A stretch of DNA of 64,000 nt, from assembly GCA_036852015.1 (NCBI GenBank), contig JAANDG010000201.1, forward strand, positions 1 through 64,000. The letters are read 5' to 3'. The stretch is from Pelodera strongyloides. Lineage: Eukaryota > Nematoda > Chromadorea > Rhabditida > Rhabditidae. A program made the position numbers and the translations under genes. Positions 22,827 to 35,152 of this stretch are shown here, in pieces. A model generated the notes under the pieces. That model did not search any database and was not told the DNA's origin. It worked only from the letters and a program-made list of their open reading frames with translations. How positions within the stretch are numbered: position 1 is the first letter of the stretch; each line of letters starts with the position of its first letter.

Positions 22827-25123
22827 AGGTTTACCCGTGTCACCGGGAGCCGGCTAGAAAAAATCTTATTTATTGAATTCACTGATTACCATACACCGAT
22901 ACAATTATTGTAGCCCGTGTCTATCATATCACACAACTACGTATGTTTTACAAGAGACGTACGAGGCGCACTTTACGTACAGACACAAGAATATGCACGC
23001 GCACGATGTATCTTACCAAGAAAGTGTACCACGATGAAAACACACAAAACACCACCATTTGATACGAAAGCTAATGATTTTAGTTCAACAAATTAATACA
23101 GCCGGTAGATTTCAAAACACTTTGTTTTACGACGAAAAGCGACAAATTCACTCATAAATGAGAGGAACGTTATCTGCCTTCATTGGTATCTGTAAACAAT
23201 TATGCCTCATTTAGTAATTATGTGATATGTAAAGAACATAAAACAAGTTCTACGGAAAAGGGAATTGACCTGCAACGTAACGCTGCTGGCACTTCGTGGA
23301 GGTATCTCGAACCAAAAGGGAAACGCATTATCGCCCAATTTCTTTTTCAACCGGCCTTGCAGTCGGGTCAACGGTCGCTTCGGTTGGCTCTCGTCTGGAG
23401 GATACACCTGCAAGATGTGAAAGCTATGATCATGTTGAGCAGCACTCCAGAAAGAAATCAAATTCTCCTATGACTGCGTCGTCTTATATAAGAGTTCCGA
23501 TTCCATTCATTTCAACCAGTGTATTATATTAGTAAAATGCTGGATTTCCGCATATAAGTCGTGCATAATGAGCACAGGCCGAAAACGCTCACAAACAATA
23601 AATGCTTACGTGAAAGTGTTGATTAATGAGATCTTTCCTAAAAGTGAGACCGAGTACATCCAGGTCTTCTCGGCCATATCGGAATGCAGCCAGCAGATGA
23701 GCGGTCACTTTCTTGCCCTCTTTCAGATACTCATCATCGATCAGCACCATCCCATCTGAAACGATTCGGTTGGAAAGATATCATCCATCAATGCACATAG
23801 CATTTTGTTTTATGCAAAAGGTCATCTAGTCGCTGTGAAATTGTATGGTAATTCACAAGAAATGTCTCTCTTAGAATAAACAAGAATCAGGCGTACCTAT
23901 CAAGTCCACATAATCTCCCCGATCGATGAAGTCCCTCTTCCCCAGGTAAGTGGTCACTTTCCCATTGGGAGAAGTCTTCTTGAACACGCTAAAAGTATGA
24001 AACAATTATTTTCCGATGTGTATGTAATAATAGGTTTTTGTTTTTCCTACATAGTTGGCGCAGGTTTTCACCAAAATTAAGAGCAAACAATCTCTGTGTG
24101 GAAAGATGCCAAGTGCCCATTTTTACTATAAATATACGAACTTGGCTATTTGAAAGTGGCAGATGTAATCAAAACAGGTGTAATACCTTGCAAACACCAT
24201 TGCAACCATGGCGTCCGTTGCATCGACTGGAGACATTTTTTACAATGCTTAGTTTTCTACAGAATTATCTAATGCACAATGATAGATGCCCGTCAACTGC
24301 ATGTCTTCTTGTAGACAACTCCGCGCATTATTTATGATTGGGAATAAAATAAGTATATAATCAGGTTGGGAGTAGGTTTCAGAATGGGGCACGGCTTATT
24401 CTTAAATGATGGTGAATATGCCAATATTGAATAAGATTTGCCTACATACAGCGTGATTTATTGGATGATATTCTGCGTGACACAATAAGACCAGAGGCCA
24501 ATAATACAAAATCAATAGATGGGTAATTCCTTGGCGCATACGCACAAAATAAATCCAAATCTATATGGGGGCGGGTTTTTCTTCCATAATTCAATACAGG
24601 GAATTATCATAGGACCGCTTATCCTTCCTGCGTAAACATTCAAAAATAAAACATAATATAATATTGGTTCTGCTAAAACATCTTGGTTCACTTAGTAGTT
24701 TGCTAATCCCTCTCATCACTCCTTCTGAACCTTGTTTGCAAACTAGCAATTAAGAAATGTAGAAGCGTTACACCATGCATAAGTGGTAGTTATGAAACCG
24801 TTTAATGTGGAAGCTTATCTACTACGCAGAGTTCGAATTATTTTTTTTAACATTTGCTTGAAATCAAATGGGCGATGAAATTGTTTTGTAGTTTGTCACA
24901 TTTACCCTTCATTTACAGATTTACATACGTAACTCGCATCTGTTAGCTCAATTGCAATTGTTCTAAAAACATGGAGTTCGAATAAAAATGCTGCTAAGCT
25001 TCGTGGTCACAACATAAAGCATTGTGTGCAGACTGTCAGCGCCATTTTAGCAAGCACTTAATGTAATAATCATTCAATGCAGAATACGCACCGTGTTCCA
25101 GCTTTCTTTTCTTCGTCCGCCAT

Positions 25124-27503
25124 CTTCTATCGCGCTATGTGCCTGATCGGTTGTGGTCCAAAAATCGTGTTCCACAACAGGCAATTTGTATTTGTTCCTT
25201 GAGTTTTCACCTTCGCCTAACTAGGGCACTCATACCACCGTCTGCAAAAAAATTCGATGAAACCAAGTGTAGAAGAAAGTGCAAAAAGCAAAGAAATATA
25301 CACTCGGATTATCTGTCTATGATCAGCAACACTAAAAATAAGCAAAATAAGTCTAAGCGATTTAGGCTGTTGCACATATTAAGAAACAATTTCATAAAAC
25401 AGTGTTGTTACAACTATGTGTCCCGACTAGCGTGTAAAAGTAAATTCGCAAAACCGACTCATTTTTTGTTACAAGTTCGTGTATTTTGAATGGCTCAACT
25501 ATCTTTCGATCTCGTCAATACAAAGTTGACAATCTTTTTCTCGACAAAAAGTCTCAGCAACATGTAATATCGGAAAGGCTCAATCTAGTATTAGTCACTA
25601 TTCTTCAGAAACATGGAACAATAATCGATACAGAAATAAGTATATAGAAATAATGTTCAGAAAGATCCCTTCTAATTAGGAAGTAAATTTGCCTAAGCAT
25701 ATTTGCATTCAATTAGACAAACCACAGTGTAGGTGGGTAAAGAAGGTTGCTTGTGGGACATAGGGAGTGCGACTCTGCCCTTTTTTCCATATTTTTTTCT
25801 ACGTTCGCTTCATACGCCTTCTACATCGCATTATGTAAATGGCAATGGCTTAGTACACTTGGACAAAACTGCATATTGGACTAACGTTTAGTTGTGGCAT
25901 GGGTCTTAAGTGTCGGCCAACCAGTTCATTAAGGTAAATGTGATGAAAAAAAAAATTAGGTATGGAAAATGGAGTGAATTATTATCCTGGGGCCACTTTT
26001 ACTCGCGGTATCTTAAAATTTACTCGGAGCGGTTGTCAAGTCTAGAAACTGAATACAATGTACAGAAACAATGGAAAAGCCTGAACGGACGGAGACGACT
26101 ACAAATTGTTCCTTCTTTAAGAAAGTCACACATTGCGAAATATTTTTTTTGTCAACTTTTTGAAAGAAGACTACAATTATTATAGCATTGCATTCCAAGA
26201 TATAGAGAACTTTACATGTCTTGCACATTCTTGAACAATCATTAGCGATTAAAATCATTCAAAAAAAGCTTCAAACGAATCCTCTGAAGTAGCTGTAGGA
26301 AAATTGTGAACACATAAGGGGATGCGCATATTATGGAAATTCTAGACTACAAATTTTTCGAAGAGTCGCCGAATTTCGATAATAAAACAAAAACATAAAG
26401 TAAATGGGCAAGCCAGTCAAGCATGCATACTACGATAGTTACATACTTCCTACTACAACAAATTTCTGTCTCTTTTCTTTAAGACACGCTCGTCTCTCTC
26501 GATCTACCCCCATTTTCTTTGAGTTCTCTACGAATATGTAAAAAGAGAACAGAGAATTGGAATTAAACCCCTTATTAAGGAAGAATCTTTTACGCCATAG
26601 AGCTGTGATTGAATAGTAGACAAGCCAACAAACTGTGTTCTGTGACTCGTTTTGCTAGGAACGAGACTAAAGTTGTCATTGGTACCTCGAGAACTGCAAT
26701 TATGTATATAATTGGGGGTAGTAAGGAGGTTCAATGCTCTCCTATTAATTATTTTTGATGGGCCAACAAACGTCTTGGGAATTCAAGTGAGTTTAATTAT
26801 TGGCCTTTTAATGTAAAACTAGGACATAGGCTACTGAACTGTGGAATGCGGCAATCCTATTCATCTACATCGTCGAAAACAAAGCCTCAACACAATGGGC
26901 AATTTTTCCTTAGTTTACCACACGCAATAATATTTGGAAAAAAATGGTCATGGGCTTCACAAACCTAATAAAGGAAAAGTGTACATAGTAGGTAAGTGTA
27001 CATAGTAAGTCAAGGTTTTTTTACAAATTTGCAGTGACGATGAGCAGAAATAGAAAAAAATAGGTTGACAATGGTAACAACAAAACTACTGCCTAATGCG
27101 CAGAAAAATTACTGATGTAAGGTTACGTATGAGTCTAGCAAACATGGCCATTGTGCGGAATATTTCTTCTTCCTGTCCCACAATGTAGACGCATTCATAC
27201 CCACCAAAAATTTGTGGACCCAACTTCCGATCGCACGGACCGGAAAAAATTGGGGTCAAAGTGCCGCAGTCTGGTTCCGATGACCCATTTTGTAACCAAC
27301 ACTTTTACGGGAACGCATACTTTCATCAGTCTCATTAGGTTAATATATATATCATCCTGATAGGAATCATCCCTTTACACATACAACTTACTGGCAATAA
27401 GGTCAAGAGACTTCATTACTCAATGGACATGCTCGCACTCGAAAGACCAACTACTAGTTCGTAACCCGACCATTTTTTAAAGCGCATCAAATTGCAAAAA
27501 TAC
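25124..27503. other. Upstream of arrestin, no gene recognised
   Basis: AT-rich sequence with short ORFs only (for example 25,139-25,489 plus and 25,910-26,185 plus). None shows recognisable motifs or a spliced frame. Arrestin promoter sequence should lie in the first part. Confidence 0.5.
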
Positions 27504-27590
27504 CTTCGCTTGTAACAAGGTATGGACGGTTGCGTCTAGAGCTTCTTTTTTGTTAGTAACTGACGTGGAAGCAGCTGCAATATCAGCCAT
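27504..27590 (-). CDS. Possible isolated coding exon, unknown
   Basis: An open 29-codon stretch starts ATG at 27,590 (MADIAAASTSVTNKKEALDA...) and ends at a good donor, GAAG|GTATTT, in phase 0. Codon composition is protein-like compared with the AT-rich surroundings. I could not find a convincing following exon between 25,130 and 27,500, so it may be a gene fragment, a gene with a long intron, or chance. Confidence 0.3.
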
Positions 27591-30500
27591 AGCATTAGAT
27601 TAAAATCATACAAGAGTTTGACCAACCACACAAAGAGTACACGGAAAAAAATTATTTTTAATAAGGATGAAGATTTGCGCGCACATTTGTAGACAAGAAA
27701 CATAGTGGAACAAAGAGAGCGGGACAAACAAAGAGAATGATAAACAAAAATTCCTAGGAACATCTGGAGCTGTTTCTTTCTTTCAAGCCATTATTATCTG
27801 GCAGTTTACGCTTGTTTTGTAGGCCAAGATGTAGTAAAATTTCAGAATTGTATTGTGTCCGAGCAAGAATGTAGGGTTAGGGCCAGCTTCTCTGGAAACT
27901 GAGCGAGTATAACATCACGAATCAACGCCGATATTTCAAAATTTGAGGGAATTTTTAACCCATCATCATTACTTATTCATCGTCTCTGGACATCAGTAAC
28001 GATGAAAAAATAGGCTAAAATACCCGGATTTATAGATAAAAATAGTGTCTTATTACATAAACCAGGAAAGTTTGTCTAGCTGTTTGAATGTGAGGATTTA
28101 TATGACGCTGCCTTGAAGTGCGAATGCAAAAAACTAAGCAACATTTGCTCGTATACCGGGTATTATCAAAAAAATTCGAAAAGGTAATCTTGTCTATAAA
28201 TTCAATAAGATTTCTAAATAATGTTAGCATAAAGAAATCGTAAGCAGACACGGTCTTCGCTGGCAAGTAAAATGTCGTCTGACCATTTAACTTTAGAGAA
28301 CGTGGGACATTAAGCTGAAAGAAAAGAAAATACGCAAGGAATTTCTATAAAATCTTCAACGTATAAAATATAGTGACCGTAAAGTAATGCGCACTAATAT
28401 TTCTTGAGACTGTTTTTTTGACAACCACAATGTTCATTTGGGGCGCTGAAAAAAACTCGAGACATTTCACAGGCATTTATCGTTTTCGTCGCCTTCTTTT
28501 TGGGAATTCCGCCTTATCACAAAATGCACCTACGTACGTATTACAACAGGCACACGGATTGCATAACTAGAGGACATGAACTTGTTCTGGATAAAACACG
28601 AAACAAGAGCATGAAGTCGTACGGAATAAAAACAAAGTAGTCTACAACTACAGGCCCACCAGGAATTCCCCTTACCAAAAAAAAATCCTCAACAAATCCA
28701 TTTAAAATGTTGTTGCATGCGATAAGTGTCCTCGACTGGGCATAACCTTACTAAATCATATGTATCGCATTCCAATGTGTTGTACTTTTTGCAACAAAGA
28801 TGTTGGAGAGAACGCGGTGTAAACTAATTAAGCTGCTGGGTTAAGTGAATTCGACGCCCCTAATCGGAGATGGGACTGGAAACGGAGGGGGGCCCGTGTG
28901 GTATTTCATGTGCACTCGGGTAGGAGGAAGGAGGGGGTTTTGGCCAGTCAATTAGTGTTTTGGCCCGGTGTGTGCATGGTGACCTCATCATTGGACACTG
29001 GCCCGCTGAATACGGAGAAGTATAATTATTCTCAGATACCCGCTCTCCTAGTTTCTCTCCGTCTCTCCGGGAGAGTGATATACCCGAAGGAAGACATAGG
29101 GATATTGAGAGAGAAACTAGTAGTTCTTTCCAGCAACTATACTGCTTTATCTTGTAGTACGCCTACCAATAGTTGCAATTATGTAAATGAGAAACTAATA
29201 CTACTATAACTATCATAAAAGTAAAGGGGAGTTTTGGGGAAGTAGTTCAATGAAAATTGCACAAATGTATGTCGTTTCTTTTGGCCAAAAGGGCAAATGA
29301 CTGAATACATGCTGGGCAAGTGAAAACAGGCAGTCAGAGAGTATAAATGAAAGGAATCAACCATGAGACACAGACTGTCAGAGAAGAGAAAGAGAGAGAG
29401 GTACAAAAACAGCGGCCCCAAACTCTGTTGGAAGTGTGTCAATGTAAACCGTTAACTTGAAAGGTCACAATAAAAATACATCCATAGGAACTTATTACAT
29501 ATGCGGATGCCCTATTTGGAAAAATGGACATGAGAAACTCCCGGCGCATTACATCATATCGAAAAGTCATAGATTTTAAAACAATAGCACAATTTTCGTA
29601 TATTATAGCAAACACAACGAAATATCTATAACAAGCTGATTGCGGGCCCACTACTATTTTTTTTATAAAGAGTGAAATGGAATCAAACAATTTTTTTAAA
29701 TAAACGACCACAAACTAAGAAAAATTTATGCCGTCAGCAAACATTCAAGTTTCTTTGAAAAATAACTATACGAAAATGACTCATTATTGAAATAATGGTA
29801 TATTTTAATTGTATGATAGTTGAATCACAGACAGTGGCAACAAACAACATGATTCAATAAACGGGGCACTATTTCATGAAATAATTGCTAACGGAAATGA
29901 AGTATTCATGAGGAAACGAAGGACCATGGCTCCCATGGCTCAGTGCCAGGTTCAGCGGGTGCCTAATAACAAAACTGCTAACGGTATATACTTGATCAGT
30001 AAGCGAACATATAGAAAGCCCAAATCGACCTTTTTAGTTGAATGAATATTCGAGAAAATTTTCTAGTTTAAGCGAGAATTCGTGACGTGGCCTTGGCTTC
30101 GCCCCATTTCTACACAAACGACGACTATCCCATTCTCTACTTAGGCAACTGAACACGACCTGAAGTTTACATTCCCGAGAATGCAACATCCAGAGAAACC
30201 GCCGCGCAAGCCTTGCGACACGTGCGGCCTCAACTACGGTAGGTTTGCAAATGGGTTTTTGAAGATAGCCCCGCGCAATCGGTTCGTGGACAAATCTAGG
30301 TTTAGACAAATTACGCTTCGTGTCAAGTGTTGTTTTGCGTACGTATAAGATACAGCAGTTTCGTATGTTATGGCAACAGTTACTCATCATTAGCTGATAA
30401 ATACATAGGTAAATTATTTTTTGTGCTTGAATAACTGTTGATGATTATGTTTGCAGTCGACTATTACGCTTGAAAAGGAGCAATCCCTCAGATGTTGTTC

Positions 30501-31268
30501 ACACTAGGATCATAAGAAAATCCTGCATTTAGATTACATGCCTAATGTGAATATTTTCTCAAAAAACATTTCCATTTTATGTATCTTTATTGTTTTTTTT
30601 TCTTGCAAACAATCATAAGAAAATCCTGCATTTAGATTACATGCCTAATGTGAATATTTTCTCAAAAAACATTTCCATTTTATGTATCTTTATTTTTTTT
30701 TTTCTTGCAAACAATCCAGTTTTTTCGCAGTTAGACTCGTTATTATCACAGAAAGGGAAACAATCATATAACTATAAAATGCTAATCAAGTTTAATATCA
30801 ACACATACACCCGAAACAGTATAAATACGATTGCTCTACACATACTAACGGAAAATACTCAAAAGCAACATAAGAATAAAAAGAAGAAACAATCCGAAAG
30901 AATGCATCAACGCATGTGCATACATAAATAGGCGCTAATCACACTACTCGACTAGGCAATTAATAATTGCACCATTTTCATCTTTTAATAACCACAACTT
31001 CTTTGAATACTTAATTCTTAAGTGATCCAATGTACTCTTCCCTAAACAAAACATAATATTCAGCAATCAAAATAACCAAATCATTTATGTTTATCGCTTT
31101 TCAATTCCTTAAACCTTTCAAACCTATATTTGTAAGTGAAGTAAGATCCGATGCGCAATTAGAATTTTAGCACAAAACAGGACTCTGTGGAATATATGCA
31201 CTGGAACAACATTTCTACGAAAATATCCTAATAAAAATATTGAGTCTCCCATATCTCCCGGAAGTCTT
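27591..31268. other. Intergenic, no gene recognised
   Basis: About 3.7 kb of AT-rich sequence. It contains an inverted repeat (ctagtttctctc at 29,048 with gagagaaactag at 29,109), a 103-bp tandem duplication at 30,511-30,717, and short ORFs without recognisable similarity (for example 30,034-30,390 minus). Confidence 0.5.
30511..30717. repeat. 103-bp tandem duplication
   Basis: Two near-identical head-to-tail units beginning cataagaaaatcctgcattt, at 30,511 and 30,614. They differ in the length of a T-run. Recent simple duplication. Confidence 0.9.
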
Positions 31269-31552
31269 TCATCCTAGCTTGTTCATCTGTAGTTTCTTCT
31301 CTATCACTCGTTGTGTTGAATAGATGAAAGAATCAACCAGAGAAGCGACTGTGAATATTCCACCCACAATCGCGCATAGAGACACCAACCAATTCGACAA
31401 GGCTCTGAAAAATTAAACTTTATTTTGAAACTCCATGACGATCTTTGTTTAGAAGCTCTTGCAAAAAAAGCACATTAAAATCAAATCAGTGGTAGATGTC
31501 CGAGCATACACGACTCCCGGGATAAACACACACACTCACACATATATATATA

Positions 31553-31590
<38 letters not shown>

Positions 31591-31632
31591 TATCTATATA
31601 GATATATATATATCTATATATATATATATATA

Positions 31633-31669
<37 letters not shown>

Positions 31670-34073
31670 ATATTCAATGGAAGAAAAAGGTCCTTGTTTC
31701 TTATTCCGGGAGTCGTAAGTGCTCGAAGATTTACTTTAATTATCCTTATATATTCTCCCAAAATGAATCGTGGCTCAACAAAGTAGACTACTCACTGTCT
31801 CCTCTCTTCGTACTTGACCATTAGAGGGCTGAATTCGTATTGAACAAAAAATCCGGGAAGGCCGGATACGCCGTTACCTGAAAATATCAGGATTAGAATG
31901 GTTTCAGTATGTTCTTCAAAATGCTTAGAAATAAGTTCTTACCCAGTTGCTTAGGCTGGGTGGTCACTGAAAACTGATGACTGTTCTCAACTTGTCCGTC
32001 CAAATGCGCGTATGCAGTAGGGACAACCTTCACGTAGTATTGATACATGATGCCTCCTAAAAACAGAAGGCGTGATTTTATTTGGAAACTGGAACCATTA
32101 TATCAAGTAAGATTGTGTTATATCGGGTGTGTACTACTGCATGACACAAAATTATAACATGTAAAGAAAAATAGAGGCAATCTGTGCAAACTACTCTGTT
32201 CGATTTAAATTTACTTGCATCCAGGACCCACCATTCGCTGAGATAAATTGTTTGCCATCCAAAGGATACTGCTTTCCGGGGTAGTGAATTCCGAATGACA
32301 AATGCTCCACACGGTGAGAGGAATCAAATCGAGTGGGATCCATTGAGTGAAGGTCGTGAACTAAAATGAACAATTACAATACTAAGAACTGCGAGAAGAA
32401 TTTAGGGAAGAAAACACGCCAAGAACTACGCACTATATGTAGGAGTGTCACAGAGAAAAACAGGCTAAGAACTACACACTGTAGAAAGAGAAATTGTTTC
32501 GACTGTAGTAATCAACGTGCCTGCGGACGGTCGATACTAGGATGTGATTTAACAACAAAAAAGGGGAGTATATCAATGGCAACGACTGTACCATGAGCCC
32601 GCATCGTTCTGAATGGATCTCCTGGAGCGATGTGGAAGTTGCCAGCCACCTGAATCACAAGAATGGTACATGTGCACGGGCAATAGCAAGATTCATACTG
32701 AAATGGCAGTGGCTACTTACCTTGGCGACTTGAACTTTTCCGAACACTCGACATCCCTCGTCCTTATGTTCAGTTAACAGACGCACCCACGGATCATTCT
32801 AAATTCCAATTTATTATTTTATTGCATACGAACAGGAGCAATTCACACAATGCAACGCCAAGCTATACCAAGATAATCGTTTGATCAGGCTCAAACATAA
32901 TAAAAACATTTTAAGAAAGTTATGCAAAGTATTCTCGCTTATCTTGCACTGTTCCACTGTTTCTGCGTTCATCTGCCATCCCTTCAAGTGGTAAGCTTCT
33001 TTTACTTCCTCACAAGTATTACAACAGCTGAAAATTACGATATTCTTACCATTAGAGAACCTAAGCAATGTATACGAGAATAATCGGATTAGAGAAAGCA
33101 TCGGTATTCATTTCAAAAAGAATAGCATGTGAACGACACTCGCCTTCGAAAAAAAACTTCTTAGTAACAAACTTACTGTCCATCCGGAAGCGCTCCATAA
33201 CAACTACCGCAGTGTGGGGTCGTTGGCGCGGCAACCTCATTTGAAGTCTTATTTTGATTGACCTCTGAAATATATTATACTTGATGAAACGGGCTATGAA
33301 TAACGTAAGCACTTCAAACTAGAATGGGTCAGTAAAGTACTTTTTTTTAAACTAACCCATCTTTAATGGATTTGTAATGTTCATTCCATCTCTATCGATC
33401 CGCACCTTGTAGATGTCGTCTTGTACGTTGTCTTGATTATCGCTACTCACGTCCATGACGTCGATTGTGATGACTGAACAGGCATCCGATAAGGAAATAA
33501 AGCAATTTCTCCCAAGCTGCGTGGAATAAATGAGTACTCCAAGATACGGCATAACACTCATGAAGTTTTCTCCAAATAGTAATTAAGCGCTAAATTCATA
33601 GACAGGTACACCTACAACGGCATACATACGAAATGACGTTAATGTTCAAATGGATAGGTTAAAATTCACATGGACAGGCGAGCTTGTGGAAAACGATGTC
33701 AAAGTTAACATGGACTCTTTCGTCGGACGTAGTTGAATCCACGTAAAGTTGTTCCGTCACTTCTGTTTGCAGAAAGGAAATCGTCTCGCTCATTGACAAC
33801 ATAACTATTGCAATGGCTGCGACCAACGACACTGAAAAAATAATGCTGCAACGAGAACATGTAATAACAACTCTTTGGTCTTAACGTGGGTCCTATTCCG
33901 GCTATTCCATATATTCCAGAAGGTTTGCTTGGGAACCTAAGCATAGCTTAAACATAAAATACAGTCATTTTACAAAACATACCTGCTCCTCCAGTCAATG
34001 TTTTAACACGAAAATCGTCCAGTGGCTTGGTATATGCATCTAGCTCGCGTAGTTTATTAAAGAATACTCCCAT
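31269..34073 (-). CDS. ERGIC3/Erv46-type ER-Golgi cargo-receptor protein
   Basis: Eleven exons: 33,983-34,073, 33,670-33,831, 33,357-33,473, 33,177-33,264, 32,943-33,027, 32,721-32,798, 32,592-32,649, 32,232-32,360, 31,943-32,056, 31,796-31,877 and 31,269-31,404. They total 1,140 nt (379 aa; family about 385). Start MGVFFNKLRELDAYTKPLDD lies 17 nt after an acceptor-like ctttag, suggesting trans-splicing. Order of motifs: N-terminal LDAYTKPLDDFRVKT; TM1; INFD-like NFDIVFHKLACP; ITIDVMD; CGSCYGA; CCNTCEEVKEAY; GNFHIAPG; DLHSMDP; VEHLSFG; SPLMVKYEE; C-terminal TM CAIVGGIFTVASLVDSFIYS and a Lys-rich tail. The family cycles between ER and Golgi in COPII/COPI vesicles with Erv41/ERGIC2. Exon 5 ends AAG|ATAAGC, where GT is expected (see findings). 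Confidence 0.9.
31542..31670. repeat. TA-rich microsatellite
   Basis: About 130 bp of (TA)n with interspersed CTATATAGATA units, inside the last intron of the ERGIC3 gene. A long ORF through it is low complexity and not a gene. Confidence 0.92.
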
Positions 34074-35152
34074 AAGGCCAGTGGCTGCTGCTAAAGTTAA
34101 AGACTAAGCGATATGATAAATATTTGCTTTAAACTTTGAGAGGCGAACAGTGAAATGTAAGAGAGCACATGTGACACGAAGTGAGAGACAAACAGCAACA
34201 CGTACTTTACATCCGTACTCCAAATTTGAAAATAATCACAGACAAAAAGAGTATGGCAAATAAAGATCCTTATGTGTTAGCATGCAATTTAGAAATAAAA
34301 ACTACTAAATAAGCATATTCTAAAATACAACATGTATTCCGCCTCGACTGTCATTTTATGATCGAAATGGATAATAATCATCGATATATAGTTTGGCAAA
34401 GGTCCGATTCTGAACGCCTATTTTAAATAATATGTCTTCTTTTAGACTTGTTTGTAGTCGTGTAAAAAAGTAGATATTCTGTAGTAGGTAGATATATAGA
34501 CATATTGCTGACGCGATAATCATTTGGCAAACAGCCAGTTCTGAACGTTACAGAACACAATCATCGCTAGGGGACGCAAAATACTTCAAATACAGTCTAA
34601 AGAAACATTCGCGCACATGATTAGGAAGTCATTCGCTTCAAAAAAAAACTTGGATTCAGCAAAATATAGCTAGACGCTAATTTTTGTTATGAGAAATGAA
34701 CTGCTTATGAAGAATTGTGTACCCTACATGATAAACTTTTCGAGGAAGATCCTGGATCTCTATTCTTCAGCGGCATATAACACACATCCGAGTTATCACA
34801 AACTAACTTCCACCATTTGTGCGAAATGATCTCAAGGTTGTACAAGCAACGAATCAAATTGGTCACCTATGATTAACTCAAAGCATAAATGGCCTCGAAA
34901 CAACATGAAAAGGGTTTGTTTAACGACGAACAAAGTGATAAAAGTTGTGTCATATATGTATTGTCATTTTAGTGTTTTCACATATCTCGTAACAGTTCTG
35001 GCACTGTATGTTCAGTAAGTTTAAATTGAAGTTGGGAAGGCTAGGTTTCCAGTGCTGGTGAAAGAGTAAAAGCTGCATAATGTGAAATATGTCCATGGCA
35101 TTCAAATACACACAATGATCCTTTACCGAATGAAACAATTTTAATCCATGTT
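34074..35152. other. Interval between the two minus-strand genes
   Basis: About 1.1 kb separates the 138-aa protein gene (stop 35,153-35,155) from ERGIC3 (start 34,073), both on the minus strand. No coding signal is seen. Same orientation and acceptor-like sites at both starts leave an operon possible, but the spacing is longer than the usual nematode operon gap of about 100 bp. Confidence 0.5.

Larger units (their letters stand above)
21020..25123 (-). pseudogene. arr-1: Arrestin, N-terminal half, interrupted by LTR element and cut by duplication junction
   Basis: Exon 1 25,092-25,123 (MADEEKKAGTR); exon 2 23,897-23,988 ([20 protein letters not shown]); exon 3 23,610-23,755 ([19 protein letters not shown]); exon 4 23,270-23,407 ([28 protein letters not shown]); exon 5 in two pieces, 22,827-22,853 (PAPGDTGKP) and 21,020-21,097 (CGVDYELKT). 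This is the N-domain of a beta-arrestin, closest to nematode ARR-1, which desensitises GPCRs and acts in chemosensation. The polar-core and C-domain exons are absent because the duplication junction follows exon 5. The LTR element splits exon 5 and puts a stop 8 codons into its sequence, leaving about 153 aa at most. An intact copy is expected left of the window. The exon 5 donor (ACA|GTACGG) is tentative. Confidence 0.9.

Noticed and set aside
31459..31824. 121-codon plus-strand ORF
   Set aside because: It runs through the TA microsatellite (Tyr/Ile repeats) and is antisense to ERGIC3 exons.
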